64,000 bases of DNA from an uncultured Caulobacterales bacterium (GCA_937928165.1 CALFVT010000009.1:1-64000); one strand, 5' to 3'; positions 20,126 through 29,389 are shown, counted from the first letter of the stretch. Notes: generated by a model from the sequence alone, not told the origin. Numbers and translations: made by a program.

Positions 20126-20869
20126 ATGACACGTTTAGGTGAAATATTAGCCGGATGGGCTATGGCAGCGGGCGCTTGCGCCATGGCTGCGGTTGCATTT
20201 CCAGCGATCTCCGCGAAAGCGGCGGCGCATAAAGACGCCGCGCGCTGGGACATGCGCGCGCAAAGTTTTGAAGCTGATACACCGCCTGTGACTGAAATAT
20301 CTCCGATTGCGGCATATTTGACTGATATCTACGCGGAAGATGATGTTAATTCCTTTACCCGTGATAACCGCTTGCTGTTTGCAGATAAAGCGCCGACGCC
20401 TGTTGTTTTAAACTGGTCGGAGCGTCAAGCCCAAACCCATCAATGCCTGGCCGAAGCGGTATATTATGAAGCTCGCTCTGAAACTACGGCGGGGCAAAAG
20501 GCTGTAGCAGAAGTGGTTTTAAATCGCGTGAAAAGTAAACATTACCCCAATACGGTTTGCGGCGTTGTCTATCAGGGCGCAGAGCGTAGTACGGGATGCC
20601 AGTTCTCCTTTACATGTGATGGCTCAATGGCTAAATCCCCAAAAGGAAAGCTTTGGTCGCGATCTAAGAATATTGCGGCTTTGGCGTTAACGGGCGCGAT
20701 GCCGGCCATTACGAACGGCTCTACGCATTATCACACGGTAGATGTATCACCTCATTGGGCGCCAAACATGCGGCCAACGGTCTTGATTGATAGTCACCAA
20801 TTTTACCGCTTTCGCTTTCGCGAGCGTCCTGCCGCGAATAGAGTGGCCGCTGTTGCGCCGCCGATCTAA
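20126..20869 (+). CDS. SleB-like cell wall hydrolase (Hydrolase_2, PF07486)
   Basis: A 247-residue exported hydrolase. The start at ATG 20126 gives a signal-anchor-like N-terminus (Ala-rich, residues about 8-35). The catalytic domain, about residues 105-225, begins CLAEAVYYEARSE with the family Glu, and continues VVLNRVKSKHYPNTVCGVVY and CQFSFTCDGS, typical of PF07486 proteins related to SleB spore cortex hydrolase; in alphaproteobacteria they act on periplasmic peptidoglycan. The preceding in-frame region back to 19985 lacks a good start and is not included. Confidence 0.9.
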   Translation: MTRLGEILAGWAMAAGACAMAAVAFPAISAKAAAHKDAARWDMRAQSFEADTPPVTEISPIAAYLTDIYAEDDVNSFTRDNRLLFADKAPTPVVLNWSERQAQTHQCLAEAVYYEARSETTAGQKAVAEVVLNRVKSKHYPNTVCGVVYQGAERSTGCQFSFTCDGSMAKSPKGKLWSRSKNIAALALTGAMPAITNGSTHYHTVDVSPHWAPNMRPTVLIDSHQFYRFRFRERPAANRVAAVAPPI

Positions 20870-20910
20870 GGCGCAAATGTCGATGATTAGCGCTTGAAAT
20901 GGACAGAGCT

Positions 20911-21144
20911 TTAGCGGTTCATTTTCCACCATTTCTTAGAGTGTTTCGCCCTCCTACAGGTCTTTTCATTAGCGAAATAACGAATAAGGCCGCAATCAGA
21001 ACAGATTGTCGGGATCATGCGCGCATAGGATAAAAACTCCCCAAGCCCCGGCAATAGATTTGTACTTTGGGCATGGGAGGAAATTGGCTTTGTTTTGTAA
21101 ATGTTGTCAGATCCGCAATTTGGACAGGTAAGTTTTGCTGACAT
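20911..21144 (-). CDS. Small zinc-ribbon protein
   Basis: A 77-residue protein with two CxxC pairs (CPNC at residues 7-10 and CSDC around 48-51), a zinc-ribbon arrangement, and a basic tail (RRAKHSKKWW). No family assigned. It starts 9 bp after the nadC stop codon and is probably the last gene of the nad transcript, though a functional link with NAD synthesis is only positional. Confidence 0.6.
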   Translation of the reverse strand: MSAKLTCPNCGSDNIYKTKPISSHAQSTNLLPGLGEFLSYARMIPTICSDCGLIRYFANEKTCRRAKHSKKWWKMNR

Positions 21145-21153
21145 TTTTGGTTC

Positions 21154-22017
21154 TTATTTATCCGCGTCTAATCCAATATCGAAATTCACGGCGCTATGGG
21201 TTAATGCACCTACGGAGATAATATCCACGCCGGTTTGGGCAATATCGGCCACCGTGCTGAGGTTCACCCCGCCAGAGGCTTCAAGCACAGGGCGGTGACC
21301 GTCAAAGGTATCGGCAATTTCTACGGCGCGGCGAAGCTGCTCAAGGCTCATATTATCTAAAAGCACCACATCCGGCGCAAAAGGAAGGGCTTTTTCAAGC
21401 TGCGCAAGGCGGTCTACTTCGACGCTGACGCGGCACATATGATCCGCGCCGTCTTTAATAGTTTTCAGCGCCGCCTCTATCCCGCCGGCAAGGGCGATGT
21501 GATTATCTTTAATCATGATCGCATCAGATAGGCTGCCCCGGTGGCTCGCCCCGCCGCCCGCAAGAACGGCGCGTTTTTCAAGCGCCCTTAGCCCCGGGGT
21601 GGTCTTACGGGTTGCGGCAATGCGCGCTTTTGTCTCCGATGTCTTTGCCGTATATTGCGCCGTTAGCGTGGCAATGCCAGATAATCGCCCCATAAAGTTA
21701 AGGGCCGTGCGCTCGCCCATTAAAAGACTTCTGACGGGCCCAGATAATGTCGCAATCAGCGTGCCTTTTTCAAGATGCGCGCCGTCTTCGATATGCGGCG
21801 TTAGGGTGACGGCGGGGTCAATCATTGCAAAGACTTGCGCCGCGGCCTGAAGCCCTGCGAGAACGCCTGTGTCTCTGGATTTAAAATAAAGCTCCGCCTT
21901 TGCCGTTTCAGGCACGAGTAAATTGGCCGTCACATCCCCGTAAACGCCAAAATCCTCCGTAAGGGCAAGGCGGATGATAGGCTCAAGAACAGTCGGCGGC
22001 AGAGGCGGATAGGTCAT
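21154..22017 (-). CDS. nadC: Nicotinate-nucleotide pyrophosphorylase (quinolinate phosphoribosyltransferase)
   Basis: A 287-residue enzyme that converts quinolinate and PRPP to nicotinate mononucleotide. Motifs: ALTEDFGVYGDVTANLL near the N-terminus, ALNFMGRLSGIATLT, ATRKTTPGLRALEKRAV, GGGASHRGSLSDAIMIKDNH and LEASGGVNLSTV at the C-terminus. Last biosynthetic gene of the nadA-nadB-nadC cluster; a 3-bp gap separates it from the unknown gene upstream. Confidence 0.96.
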   Translation of the reverse strand: MTYPPLPPTVLEPIIRLALTEDFGVYGDVTANLLVPETAKAELYFKSRDTGVLAGLQAAAQVFAMIDPAVTLTPHIEDGAHLEKGTLIATLSGPVRSLLMGERTALNFMGRLSGIATLTAQYTAKTSETKARIAATRKTTPGLRALEKRAVLAGGGASHRGSLSDAIMIKDNHIALAGGIEAALKTIKDGADHMCRVSVEVDRLAQLEKALPFAPDVVLLDNMSLEQLRRAVEIADTFDGHRPVLEASGGVNLSTVADIAQTGVDIISVGALTHSAVNFDIGLDADK

Positions 22018-22020
22018 AAC

Positions 22021-22425
22021 TTATGTTCCAAACAGATAAATTGTACCGTCTTCAATGTCATATTCACTCGCATCAATATGTAAGTGAGGCGTCGTTTTAA
22101 CAGGAAACAAAGCAGTTGCAGCGTAGTGTTCATTGTTTTCAAGGCAAGCAATAACTTTTCCGTTTGAGTAATCAGGATAGGCCATACAACTTGCAACAGG
22201 CATGACATCACTCTCTTTTATATGCTGAATCATTCCCTCTTGAAGCGCTGTCATGGCTTCGCTTACATCATCCTCAATAATGGATAATAAAACCGAGACT
22301 GTATTGTCTGGATTAAGAAAGAGCCCGATACCATCTGTCTTATTTGTGGCTTGAAGTGACTTATTCACACGGGGGATTAATTGGCTTAAAAGTTCAATGA
22401 ATTGTTCTTCTGAATGATCTGTCAT
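22021..22425 (-). CDS. Unknown 134-residue protein inside the nad operon
   Basis: Open frame with ATG at 22425, two bases after the nadB stop and ending three bases before nadC, so clearly part of the operon. Its sequence is acidic and AT-richer than nadB and nadC. It reads as a mixed alpha/beta cytosolic protein without signal peptide or membrane segment, and I recognise no family. A TTG at 22431 would give two more residues. Tight packing argues that it is a real gene. Confidence 0.65.
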   Translation of the reverse strand: MTDHSEEQFIELLSQLIPRVNKSLQATNKTDGIGLFLNPDNTVSVLLSIIEDDVSEAMTALQEGMIQHIKESDVMPVASCMAYPDYSNGKVIACLENNEHYAATALFPVKTTPHLHIDASEYDIEDGTIYLFGT

Positions 22426-22427
22426 CT

Positions 22428-23954
22428 TCAATCCAAACGGTCATAGGTGATATAAGACGATTTCGCGGTGGGGTTCTCGCTTGGGAAGTCATCGCGGTAA
22501 TGGCCGCCGCGGCTTTCTTCGCGGGCGAGGGCGGCGCAGGCGATAATGCGCGAGGCGATTAAGGGATTGGCGCGGCCCACCTCGTCAATGAGGCCGTCAA
22601 TTAAATCAATCAGGCGGTTGAGGCCCTTCGCATCTCGCCGCACCCCGCAATATTGCGTCATGGCATTACGAAGCCTTTGGCTGACGCCGGGGCGCATAAA
22701 GAGCCATGGCTGGGTGCGAATACGCTCGGCGCGTTTTTCGGCATGCTCACGCCCAAGTATCATCTCTGCGGCCCGCCCGCCAAAGACAACGGCCTCAAGA
22801 AGGGAATTACTGGCAAGGCGGTTAGCTCCGTGAACCCCTGTGGCCGAGCATTCCCCGACGGCAAGTAACCCGTCCAAATTTGTCTGCCCGTAACTATCCG
22901 TTTCCAACCCGCCCATATGGTAATGCACGGCGGGAGCCACGGGAATGGGCACGCGGGCGGGGTTAATGCCGGCGCTCATACAGCTTTGATAAACGGTAGG
23001 AAATTCATCTTTAAAATGGTGTCCTACGGCGCTGCGGCAATCTAGAAAAGGTTGACGCCCCGCTTGTATTTCCGCGAAAATTGCGCGGGCCACATCATCG
23101 CGCGGGGCGAGCTCTGCGTCTTCATGATAGCGCGGCATAAAGCGCTCACCGTCCGGGCCAATCAAAGTCGCGCCGTGACCCCGCAGGGCTTCTGTTGCGA
23201 GCGGGGCTGGGTCGCGGCCAATATTAATGGCGGTGGGGTGAAACTGAACAAACTCCATATCGCGCATTTTAGCCCCGACGACTGCGGCCATGCCGAGGGA
23301 ATCCCCGCGCGCAGTTTTGGGGTTTGTTGTCACCGCAAATAGGCCGCCAATGCCGCCCGTAGCCAGGATTGTAATATCGGCTTCAATACCTAAAAGCGCG
23401 CCGCAATCTCGCCGCGCCAGCGCCCCGGCAATGCCGCCTTGGCCATCGGTTAACAAGCTCTCGGCGCGCCATCCAATCAGGCCTTCTATGTGCTCGGCGG
23501 CTCTTGCGCGCTTGACCATGACGTCAATAATTTCGCGCCCCGCTGTGTCGCCTTTGACGCGGGCAACCCGCGGCATGGCATGGGCGGCCTCAAGGGAGAG
23601 GTGGAGTTGTCCGAGTTCATCCCTGTCAAAGGGCACGCCGAAAGCTTCGAGGTCGCGCACGCGCTCCGGGCCTTCACTGGCTAGGATATGAGCGATGTCA
23701 GAATCGACAAGCCCGTCCCCTGCCGCAATGGTATCGGCGGCATGGCTCTCAGGGGTGTCATCCGCATGTAGCGCGGCAGCAATCCCGCCCTGCGCCCAAG
23801 CACTGGCAGAGCCTTTGGCGGAGCGGCGAGAGGTCAAAACAAAAACCTTGCGCGGCGCAAGCTTCAAGGCTGTATAAAGCCCCGCTAAGCCGGCCCCAAC
23901 CACAAGGACAGACCCGGCGGGCAGGCGTTTTGTGTCAAGATCACCGAGGGGCAT
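22428..23954 (-). CDS. nadB: L-aspartate oxidase
   Basis: A 508-residue FAD enzyme oxidising L-aspartate to iminoaspartate, the first step to quinolinate. The N-terminal dinucleotide motif is VLVVGAGLAGLYTALKLAP. Further motifs are SAWAQGGIAAAL, HPTAINI and CSATGVHGANRLASNSLLE. The start ATG (23954) lies inside the 3' end of the preceding nucleotidyltransferase gene (14-bp overlap), so the two are coupled. Confidence 0.96.
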   Translation of the reverse strand: MPLGDLDTKRLPAGSVLVVGAGLAGLYTALKLAPRKVFVLTSRRSAKGSASAWAQGGIAAALHADDTPESHAADTIAAGDGLVDSDIAHILASEGPERVRDLEAFGVPFDRDELGQLHLSLEAAHAMPRVARVKGDTAGREIIDVMVKRARAAEHIEGLIGWRAESLLTDGQGGIAGALARRDCGALLGIEADITILATGGIGGLFAVTTNPKTARGDSLGMAAVVGAKMRDMEFVQFHPTAINIGRDPAPLATEALRGHGATLIGPDGERFMPRYHEDAELAPRDDVARAIFAEIQAGRQPFLDCRSAVGHHFKDEFPTVYQSCMSAGINPARVPIPVAPAVHYHMGGLETDSYGQTNLDGLLAVGECSATGVHGANRLASNSLLEAVVFGGRAAEMILGREHAEKRAERIRTQPWLFMRPGVSQRLRNAMTQYCGVRRDAKGLNRLIDLIDGLIDEVGRANPLIASRIIACAALAREESRGGHYRDDFPSENPTAKSSYITYDRLD

Positions 23955-24780
23955 GAGTTATGCTGTGTTGAGTTTGGCTTTGAATTTGCGGTTGGGATAA
24001 GAAAACTAAGTCTTGAAAAAGTTTGTTAGCGTCTGCCCAATAGTCTTCCATTGGCTTACGCAAACCTTTAAGACGTTCTCGCGCTTGCTCAAATTCGTGA
24101 TTAACAAAGTCATCAATAATAGGAATGGCTTCGCTGAGCTCACTTTCGTTCATTTTAGACTTTGTCTCTATTAAGTCGAAAATAACGTCTTTTAAATCTT
24201 GAGGTAAGTCAACACCTGCTATTAAATCTTGGAACCTCATAGGCGGTAACTTATCTGGGTTGTTTGATAGATACTTTAAAGCCATGGCAGGTCTTAATAC
24301 ATAAAAATATTTCTTAAGTTTGAAATTGCGCTTACCTTGAATGTTACGCTCCCAAGTATTCTGCCCTAAATGAAGATAATGGTAGGAGCTGGCAGGCTGA
24401 TGTGTAATTTTTCTAGCCAAATTAATTAATTGATCGCATATGGTTTCATCCCATATATAACGAATTGGACTTTGTAACCATTCGAGTAAAACGGGATTTG
24501 GTTTTAGTAATAAATCAAGGGCTTTTTGGACATCCCATCCGCTAATATCAAGGTCTTCGTCAATAGGTCGTTCTATGACGTCGCGTATAGGAGCCAACCT
24601 GACGTAATCTTTGGGTTGCCGTAAATAAACAAAACGGACATCATAATCACTATCAGGAGACGGAAAACCCCAAGCGCGGCTCCCGCTTTCAATCGCAAAA
24701 AGAATGCGGACGGATTCTTTAGACTCAATGCTACGAAGCTCGTTTATAATATTATTACGAATACCTTCTGGGATAGACAC
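23941..24780 (-). CDS. Predicted nucleotidyltransferase (YcgL/COG3541, PF10127-like) between nadA and nadB
   Basis: A 279-residue protein with a polymerase-beta-type nucleotidyltransferase core: FAIESGSRAWGFPSPDSDYD at about residues 28-47 supplies the GS motif and the two metal-binding Asp. The following VRFVYLRQPKDYV matches the COG3541 (YcgL) group; as I recall it is also called RlaP and linked to RNA repair. The gene is AT-richer than its neighbours. It starts 3 bp after nadA and overlaps nadB by 14 bp, so it is fully embedded in the NAD operon, an unusual place. Target nucleic acid or protein is unknown. Confidence 0.85.
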   Translation of the reverse strand: MSIPEGIRNNIINELRSIESKESVRILFAIESGSRAWGFPSPDSDYDVRFVYLRQPKDYVRLAPIRDVIERPIDEDLDISGWDVQKALDLLLKPNPVLLEWLQSPIRYIWDETICDQLINLARKITHQPASSYHYLHLGQNTWERNIQGKRNFKLKKYFYVLRPAMALKYLSNNPDKLPPMRFQDLIAGVDLPQDLKDVIFDLIETKSKMNESELSEAIPIIDDFVNHEFEQARERLKGLRKPMEDYWADANKLFQDLVFLSQPQIQSQTQHSITHAPR

Positions 24781-24783
24781 AGA

Positions 24784-25944
24784 CTAGATCACCTTCACAT
24801 CAACTTCAGCTAGGCCCGGATTGAAATGGCCTTTTATGGGGTCGAATTTGACATTAATCATATCCATGACAGCTTTATGGGCGCGGATGCGTTGGTCTTC
24901 ATCGACGAGGACTTCATTGGTTTCATCACGCAAACATTCATAAAGGTTTTCAAGTGTGATGCGCTTCATATGCGGGCACAGGTTACAGGGGCGCACAAAA
25001 TCCGTCTGCGGATTTTCTATGGCGACATTATCGCTCATGGAGCATTCCGTCAGAAGGATAACGTTTTTAGGGTTTTTATGGGCGACATAGTCGCTCATGG
25101 CTTTGGTGGAGCCGGTGAAATCGCTCTCGGCGACAACCTCTGGCGGGCATTCGGGGTGAGCGAGGACAACTACGCCAGGGTGAGCCTCTCGCATCTCGCG
25201 CACGTCTTGCGCGGAGAAGCGGGCATGAACTTCGCAGCGGCCATGCCACGCAATCACGTCAATATCTGTCTGCTTAGCAACATTTTTTGCGAGAAACTCA
25301 TCGGGTAGCATAATGACTTGGCTAACGCCCCATTCTTTTGCGATATGCTCCACGATGGCGACAGCATTGGAGGAGGTGCAGCAAATATCGCTCTCGGCTT
25401 TGACATCGGCGGATGTGTTTACATAGGTCACAACGGGAATGCCAGGATAGCGCTGTTTAATGAGGCGAATATCTTCCCCCGTAATAGAGGAGGCGAGGGA
25501 GCAGCCCGCGCGCATAGACGGAATAAAGACGCGCTTATCTGGGCAAAGAATTTTGCTGGTTTCTGCCATGAAATGAACGCCCCCTTGGATAATTATATCC
25601 GCGTCGGTTTGGGTGGCTTCTATGGCAAGGCCAAGGCTATCGCCCGTATAGTCACCAATCAGGCTAAAGATATCCGGTGTCATATAATTATGGGCGAGAA
25701 TGACCGCGTTTTTTTCTTTTTTAAGCTTATTGATGGCATGAACGAGCGGCGCATAGGCGGGCCATTCAAATTTGGGAATAAAGTCACTAACCGCATCATA
25801 AAGATGGTTAGTTGCGGCTTTGACCTCATCATCATAGGCAAGGCCACCTTCAGGCGCGGACGGGACAGCGCAAACGCCATTTTCAACTTCAAGGGTTTGG
25901 CCAATCCAGCGGCCGTTTTCCCAATTAACAAGCTCTTTGCCCAT
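24784..25944 (-). CDS. nadA: Quinolinate synthase
   Basis: A 386-residue 4Fe-4S enzyme that condenses iminoaspartate with dihydroxyacetone phosphate. Family motifs: VILAHNYMTPDIF, GDSLGLAIEA, the CSLASSIT cysteine, the CCTSSNA segment and the C-terminal NLCPHMKRITLENLYECL, giving the three cluster cysteines. It is longer than the minimal enzyme because of about 60 N-terminal residues. It has a strong AGGAGGG ribosome binding site 4-5 bp before ATG 25944 and is the first gene of the nad operon. Confidence 0.97.
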   Translation of the reverse strand: MGKELVNWENGRWIGQTLEVENGVCAVPSAPEGGLAYDDEVKAATNHLYDAVSDFIPKFEWPAYAPLVHAINKLKKEKNAVILAHNYMTPDIFSLIGDYTGDSLGLAIEATQTDADIIIQGGVHFMAETSKILCPDKRVFIPSMRAGCSLASSITGEDIRLIKQRYPGIPVVTYVNTSADVKAESDICCTSSNAVAIVEHIAKEWGVSQVIMLPDEFLAKNVAKQTDIDVIAWHGRCEVHARFSAQDVREMREAHPGVVVLAHPECPPEVVAESDFTGSTKAMSDYVAHKNPKNVILLTECSMSDNVAIENPQTDFVRPCNLCPHMKRITLENLYECLRDETNEVLVDEDQRIRAHKAVMDMINVKFDPIKGHFNPGLAEVDVKVI

Positions 25945-26329
25945 TCGTCCCTCCTAAAGATATCAGATGATAACTATATAAGGGGGGTGTTGTGAAAATG
26001 CGAATGAAATTCGCTTAAAAGCGAAGGTTTATCAAAGGCTAATAGAGGGCTTTTATTTGAAAAAGAATGAATAAATAACTTAAAACCCATCATTTATGAT
26101 GGACAATTACTATTATAAAATGACGTTATTCCGTGTTTTGTAAAAAGTGAATGTACATATATAGCTTTTGGATTGTTACATTCTGTTATATTGCTAAAAG
26201 ATTTGGCATATAATTGCCAATGTTTGTGAAATTTAATTTTAATTAGGCGTTTAATATCTGATAACAATAGCTAGATCATAGTAAGTCTCGATGTCAGTGA
26301 ATTTAATTATATAAAAATAAGAGTATTTT
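25945..26329. promoter_or_regulatory. AT-rich divergent intergenic region, nadA / metallopeptidase
   Basis: 385 bp of very AT-rich DNA between two divergently transcribed genes. Two short perfect inverted repeats stand out: CCATCA-TTTA-TGATGG around 26087-26102 and TTGGCA-TATAAT-TGCCAA at 26203-26220. Either could be an operator or a small hairpin. No ORF with a believable start was found. Confidence 0.4.
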
Positions 26330-27580
26330 ATGCCGCGATTTCAACTTTCTATTTTATTGGGACTTAGCATGACTATATTGCAAGCCTGCGGCGGCGGCGG
26401 ACAATCAACGCCGCCCCCGCAAGCTATTGTCCCGCCGCCAGTTATGAGCGGTGCGCCGCAAATTACAGGGCCGGGCACAGACTTTGTCGGTAAAAATGAT
26501 GGTAGCCAAACTTTAAATGTACTGATTATTCGCGCAGAGTTTTCCGATACACCGATAAATATTTCCAATGATCAGTGGAATAATATGTGGATACAAAATC
26601 TACAGTCTTTACAAAATTATATGACACAATATGCCTATAATGAAGTAGATGTTTCTGCGACGATTAGTTCAGCTATTATTCTACCCCCGAGCGCAGGTTT
26701 CTTTAACGAAAATGTTATACCTAGCCGGTTTCGGGCCGCTTACCGTGAGATTGCAGCTATTAGTGATGATGATGATGTCGCTACGATTGATAATGCGGAT
26801 GTTGTTATATTTAACTATCCGTCGATTGAACATAGCCGCTCATTTGGGGGGTTAGGTTCACCTGGAAATATTTGGCTGCCGGGGAATGATGTTTTTGATG
26901 GAGCTTTAATTCATGAAATGGGGCACCATTATGGTATGCCTCATTCGCAAGGCATGGAGGGCGTTACTTTCCGCTCCGACCCATCGACCCATAGGCTCAT
27001 AACGAATGACTTTACGGAAGGGTTTGATGGTTTACACATGATTGGTAGTGATGGGAATGGACGTACGGGCTTTTTTGCGCCCTACCCCGTGCCCTATATG
27101 GTGGATTCGGGGTTGATGCCCGAAATATACCGGGAGACGATTACGGCTGACGGAACTTATCGCTTATTTGATTTTGAACAACCGCGCCTGCCGGATACGG
27201 CGGATAAAATGGCTTATGTTATTAATATTAATAATGAAAATTTATGGATGAGCTTTTCTCCAAATATGGTGGAGCGGTGGTCACAATTCGGCTCTGATGG
27301 GTTTAGCAATGGGATGATTATGCACAGAAGATATAATCAAAACGAGATTTCTGTTATTGACTTTACGCCAAATTCTTACCGCCAGGCTAACGCTTTTTCA
27401 CAAGCGGATCATGATTTTCAATTATTTCAAGATTCGCGCGATGGCGCCTTGCAAGTGGGCGAGACGTTTGAAATTACAGACACAACGGGCGCTTCGCCGC
27501 GTGATATCATTATTGAACCTATTGCGACCGGAACGGAACGCGGTATGGATTATATTGATATTCGCGTTTCAGGACTTTAA
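26330..27580 (+). CDS. Lipoprotein with metzincin-type zinc protease motif
   Basis: A 416-residue lipoprotein (lipobox LQAC, Cys about residue 20, then a Gly run and a Pro-rich linker). At residues 195-205 it has HEMGHHYGMPH, which fits HExxHxxGxxH, the zinc-binding motif of metzincin peptidases; the preceding FDGALI supports an active-site helix. M6-type peptidases have a related motif ending in Asp. The C-terminal 150 residues look like beta-rich domains. Probable surface or periplasmic peptidase; substrate unknown. Its 3' end overlaps the convergent HD gene by 4 bp. Preceded by the AT-rich region, with AT-rich codon use in its first third. Confidence 0.75.
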   Translation: MPRFQLSILLGLSMTILQACGGGGQSTPPPQAIVPPPVMSGAPQITGPGTDFVGKNDGSQTLNVLIIRAEFSDTPINISNDQWNNMWIQNLQSLQNYMTQYAYNEVDVSATISSAIILPPSAGFFNENVIPSRFRAAYREIAAISDDDDVATIDNADVVIFNYPSIEHSRSFGGLGSPGNIWLPGNDVFDGALIHEMGHHYGMPHSQGMEGVTFRSDPSTHRLITNDFTEGFDGLHMIGSDGNGRTGFFAPYPVPYMVDSGLMPEIYRETITADGTYRLFDFEQPRLPDTADKMAYVININNENLWMSFSPNMVERWSQFGSDGFSNGMIMHRRYNQNEISVIDFTPNSYRQANAFSQADHDFQLFQDSRDGALQVGETFEITDTTGASPRDIIIEPIATGTERGMDYIDIRVSGL

Positions 27581-28161
27581 TCCTGATAAAGCCTATTAAA
27601 CCGCTCTAAAAACAGAGCTTCAGCCCGAGTTACGGGGTGAGGCTCTATTTTAATGTTTAGTGTATTGGGTGGTTTTGTAAAAAAATTATTGGCTTCATCG
27701 ATTGTAAAGCCCGCGATTTGTACCGCCTCAAACCAAGCGCAGTAAATATCACAGGCTTTAATCTTTTTCTTAAGAGTGGGCGTCACTATGGCGGGCAGGC
27801 CAAAGCGCAAATGAATGGCTTCCTCAAGACGAGCTTCAAAGCTTTTATAATCCAGACCAAGAGCCGTTTTAAACGGGCTGATCATATCGCCAATAACATA
27901 TTCTGCTGCATCATGGAGAAGGGCCGTAAGGCGGTCTTCACGGCTAGCTTTGGGATTTAACTGCGAAAATAAGTTTTCGACAATCACGCTATGCTCGGCG
28001 ACGCTAAAGGCGTGATCGCCCTGTGTTTGCCCGTTCCAGCGGGCCACCCGCGCAAGACCTCGGGCAATGTCTTCTATTTCCACGTCAAAGGGTGAGGGGT
28101 CCAGTAGGTCAAGCCTGCGCCCAGAGAGCATACGCTGCCATGCGCGGGGCGGCACTGTCAT
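27577..28161 (-). CDS. HD-domain hydrolase (YfbR-like)
   Basis: A 194-residue HD-domain phosphohydrolase. Metal ligands appear in HAFSVAEHS (about residue 50-58) and ALLHDAAEYVIGDM (about 80-93). The N-terminal WQRMLSGRRLDLLDPSP is typical of the alphaproteobacterial members, often annotated as hydrolases of the HD superfamily or 5'-deoxynucleotidase-like. Starts 1 bp overlapping the stop of the FabH-like gene, so the two are co-transcribed. Confidence 0.87.
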   Translation of the reverse strand: MTVPPRAWQRMLSGRRLDLLDPSPFDVEIEDIARGLARVARWNGQTQGDHAFSVAEHSVIVENLFSQLNPKASREDRLTALLHDAAEYVIGDMISPFKTALGLDYKSFEARLEEAIHLRFGLPAIVTPTLKKKIKACDIYCAWFEAVQIAGFTIDEANNFFTKPPNTLNIKIEPHPVTRAEALFLERFNRLYQD

Positions 28162-29306
28162 TACCCCACTCGCCTCACAAAAATAGCGCCTGCGCTATAG
28201 CCTGCACCGAAGGAGCAGATGAGCCCCGTATCGCCATTTTTAAAATCACTGCTGTGTTTGTGAAAGGCAATGATTGAGCCGGCGGAGGAGGTATTGGCAT
28301 ATTCATCCAAAACCACAGGTGCCTGTTCTAGGCTGACGTCTTTACCCAAGACTTTCTTGGCGATTAAGACGTTCATATTTAAATTAGCTTGATGGAGCCA
28401 CATGCGTTTAAGGGCGTGAGGGTCAAGGTCATTGGCGGCGCATTGTTCGGTGATTAAATTGGCCACTAAAGGCACGACCTCTTTGAACACGCTGCGGCCA
28501 TTTTGAACGAAGAGCTTATCCGTAAGGCCCTTTTTCCCGCGCTCACCTTTAAGGCCGTCATCTTCCGGGGCGCAGTGATTCAGAAAGCCAAAATTATTGC
28601 GAATATTATTGGAAAACTGCGTAACAAGCTTCGCGCCGATTACCTCCCAATGTTCTTTCGGCGCGACATCCTCATGCTCTAATAAGACGGCTGTAGCGAC
28701 GTCGCCAAAAATAAAATGTGCGTCCCGGTCTTTAAAATTAAGGTGAGCCGTGCAAATTTCGGGATTAACAACCAAGATAGAGCGTGCCTGCCCGCCCATA
28801 ATGAGACCTCGCGCGGCTTCTATGCCGAAAGTTGCGGAGGAGCAGGCGACATTCATATCAAATGCGAATCCATTTGTGCCTAATATGGACTGGACTTCAA
28901 CGGCAATGGCCGGATAGCCGCGCTGTAGATTGGAACAGGCCACGATGACCGCGTCGACATCTTCGGGTTTCCGCCCGACGCTCTCTAAGGCTTGCTGCGC
29001 GGCATTGGAGGCAATCTCTGCCAAGATGGACGGTTCATCATCGGGGCGCGCGGGAATATGGGGCGCCATAATATTAGGGTCTAAAATTGGCTCTTTAGAA
29101 ATCACAAAACGGGATTTAATACCAGAAGCCTTTTCGATAAAGGCAGGATCGGAATATGTTAAGGCGTCTTTTATTCCAGCCGTAATGTCGCTTGTGTTTT
29201 CTGTATTCCATTTATCAACATAAGCGTTGAAACTTTCGACAAGTTCCTCATTGTTGATTGAATTTTTGGGGGTCCAGAGACCTGTTGCACTAATAACGGC
29301 TTTCAC
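28161..29306 (-). CDS. Beta-ketoacyl-ACP synthase III-like enzyme
   Basis: A 381-residue thiolase-fold condensing enzyme. The KAS III catalytic triad is visible: Cys about 155 in MNVACSSATFG, His about 305 in WLHQANLN and Asn about 338 in YANTSSAG. It is longer than housekeeping FabH (about 320), with an N-terminal SATGLWTPKNSINNEELVES, resembling the PA3286-type synthases that use acyl-CoA from beta-oxidation; that sub-assignment is from memory and tentative. Operonic with the HD hydrolase. Confidence 0.88.
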   Translation of the reverse strand: MKAVISATGLWTPKNSINNEELVESFNAYVDKWNTENTSDITAGIKDALTYSDPAFIEKASGIKSRFVISKEPILDPNIMAPHIPARPDDEPSILAEIASNAAQQALESVGRKPEDVDAVIVACSNLQRGYPAIAVEVQSILGTNGFAFDMNVACSSATFGIEAARGLIMGGQARSILVVNPEICTAHLNFKDRDAHFIFGDVATAVLLEHEDVAPKEHWEVIGAKLVTQFSNNIRNNFGFLNHCAPEDDGLKGERGKKGLTDKLFVQNGRSVFKEVVPLVANLITEQCAANDLDPHALKRMWLHQANLNMNVLIAKKVLGKDVSLEQAPVVLDEYANTSSAGSIIAFHKHSSDFKNGDTGLICSFGAGYSAGAIFVRRVG

Positions 29307-29389
29307 AAAACTACCTTTTTCTTCGTCTTATCGCCTTGTCTTATGTATAGGCTAGGCGGGTATTACAAGCCAAATCAGAAAGGGTGTTT

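Noticed and set aside
24826-25995. Two long plus-strand ORFs antisense to nadA
   Set aside because: They mirror the nadA codons; nadA is certain by its motifs.
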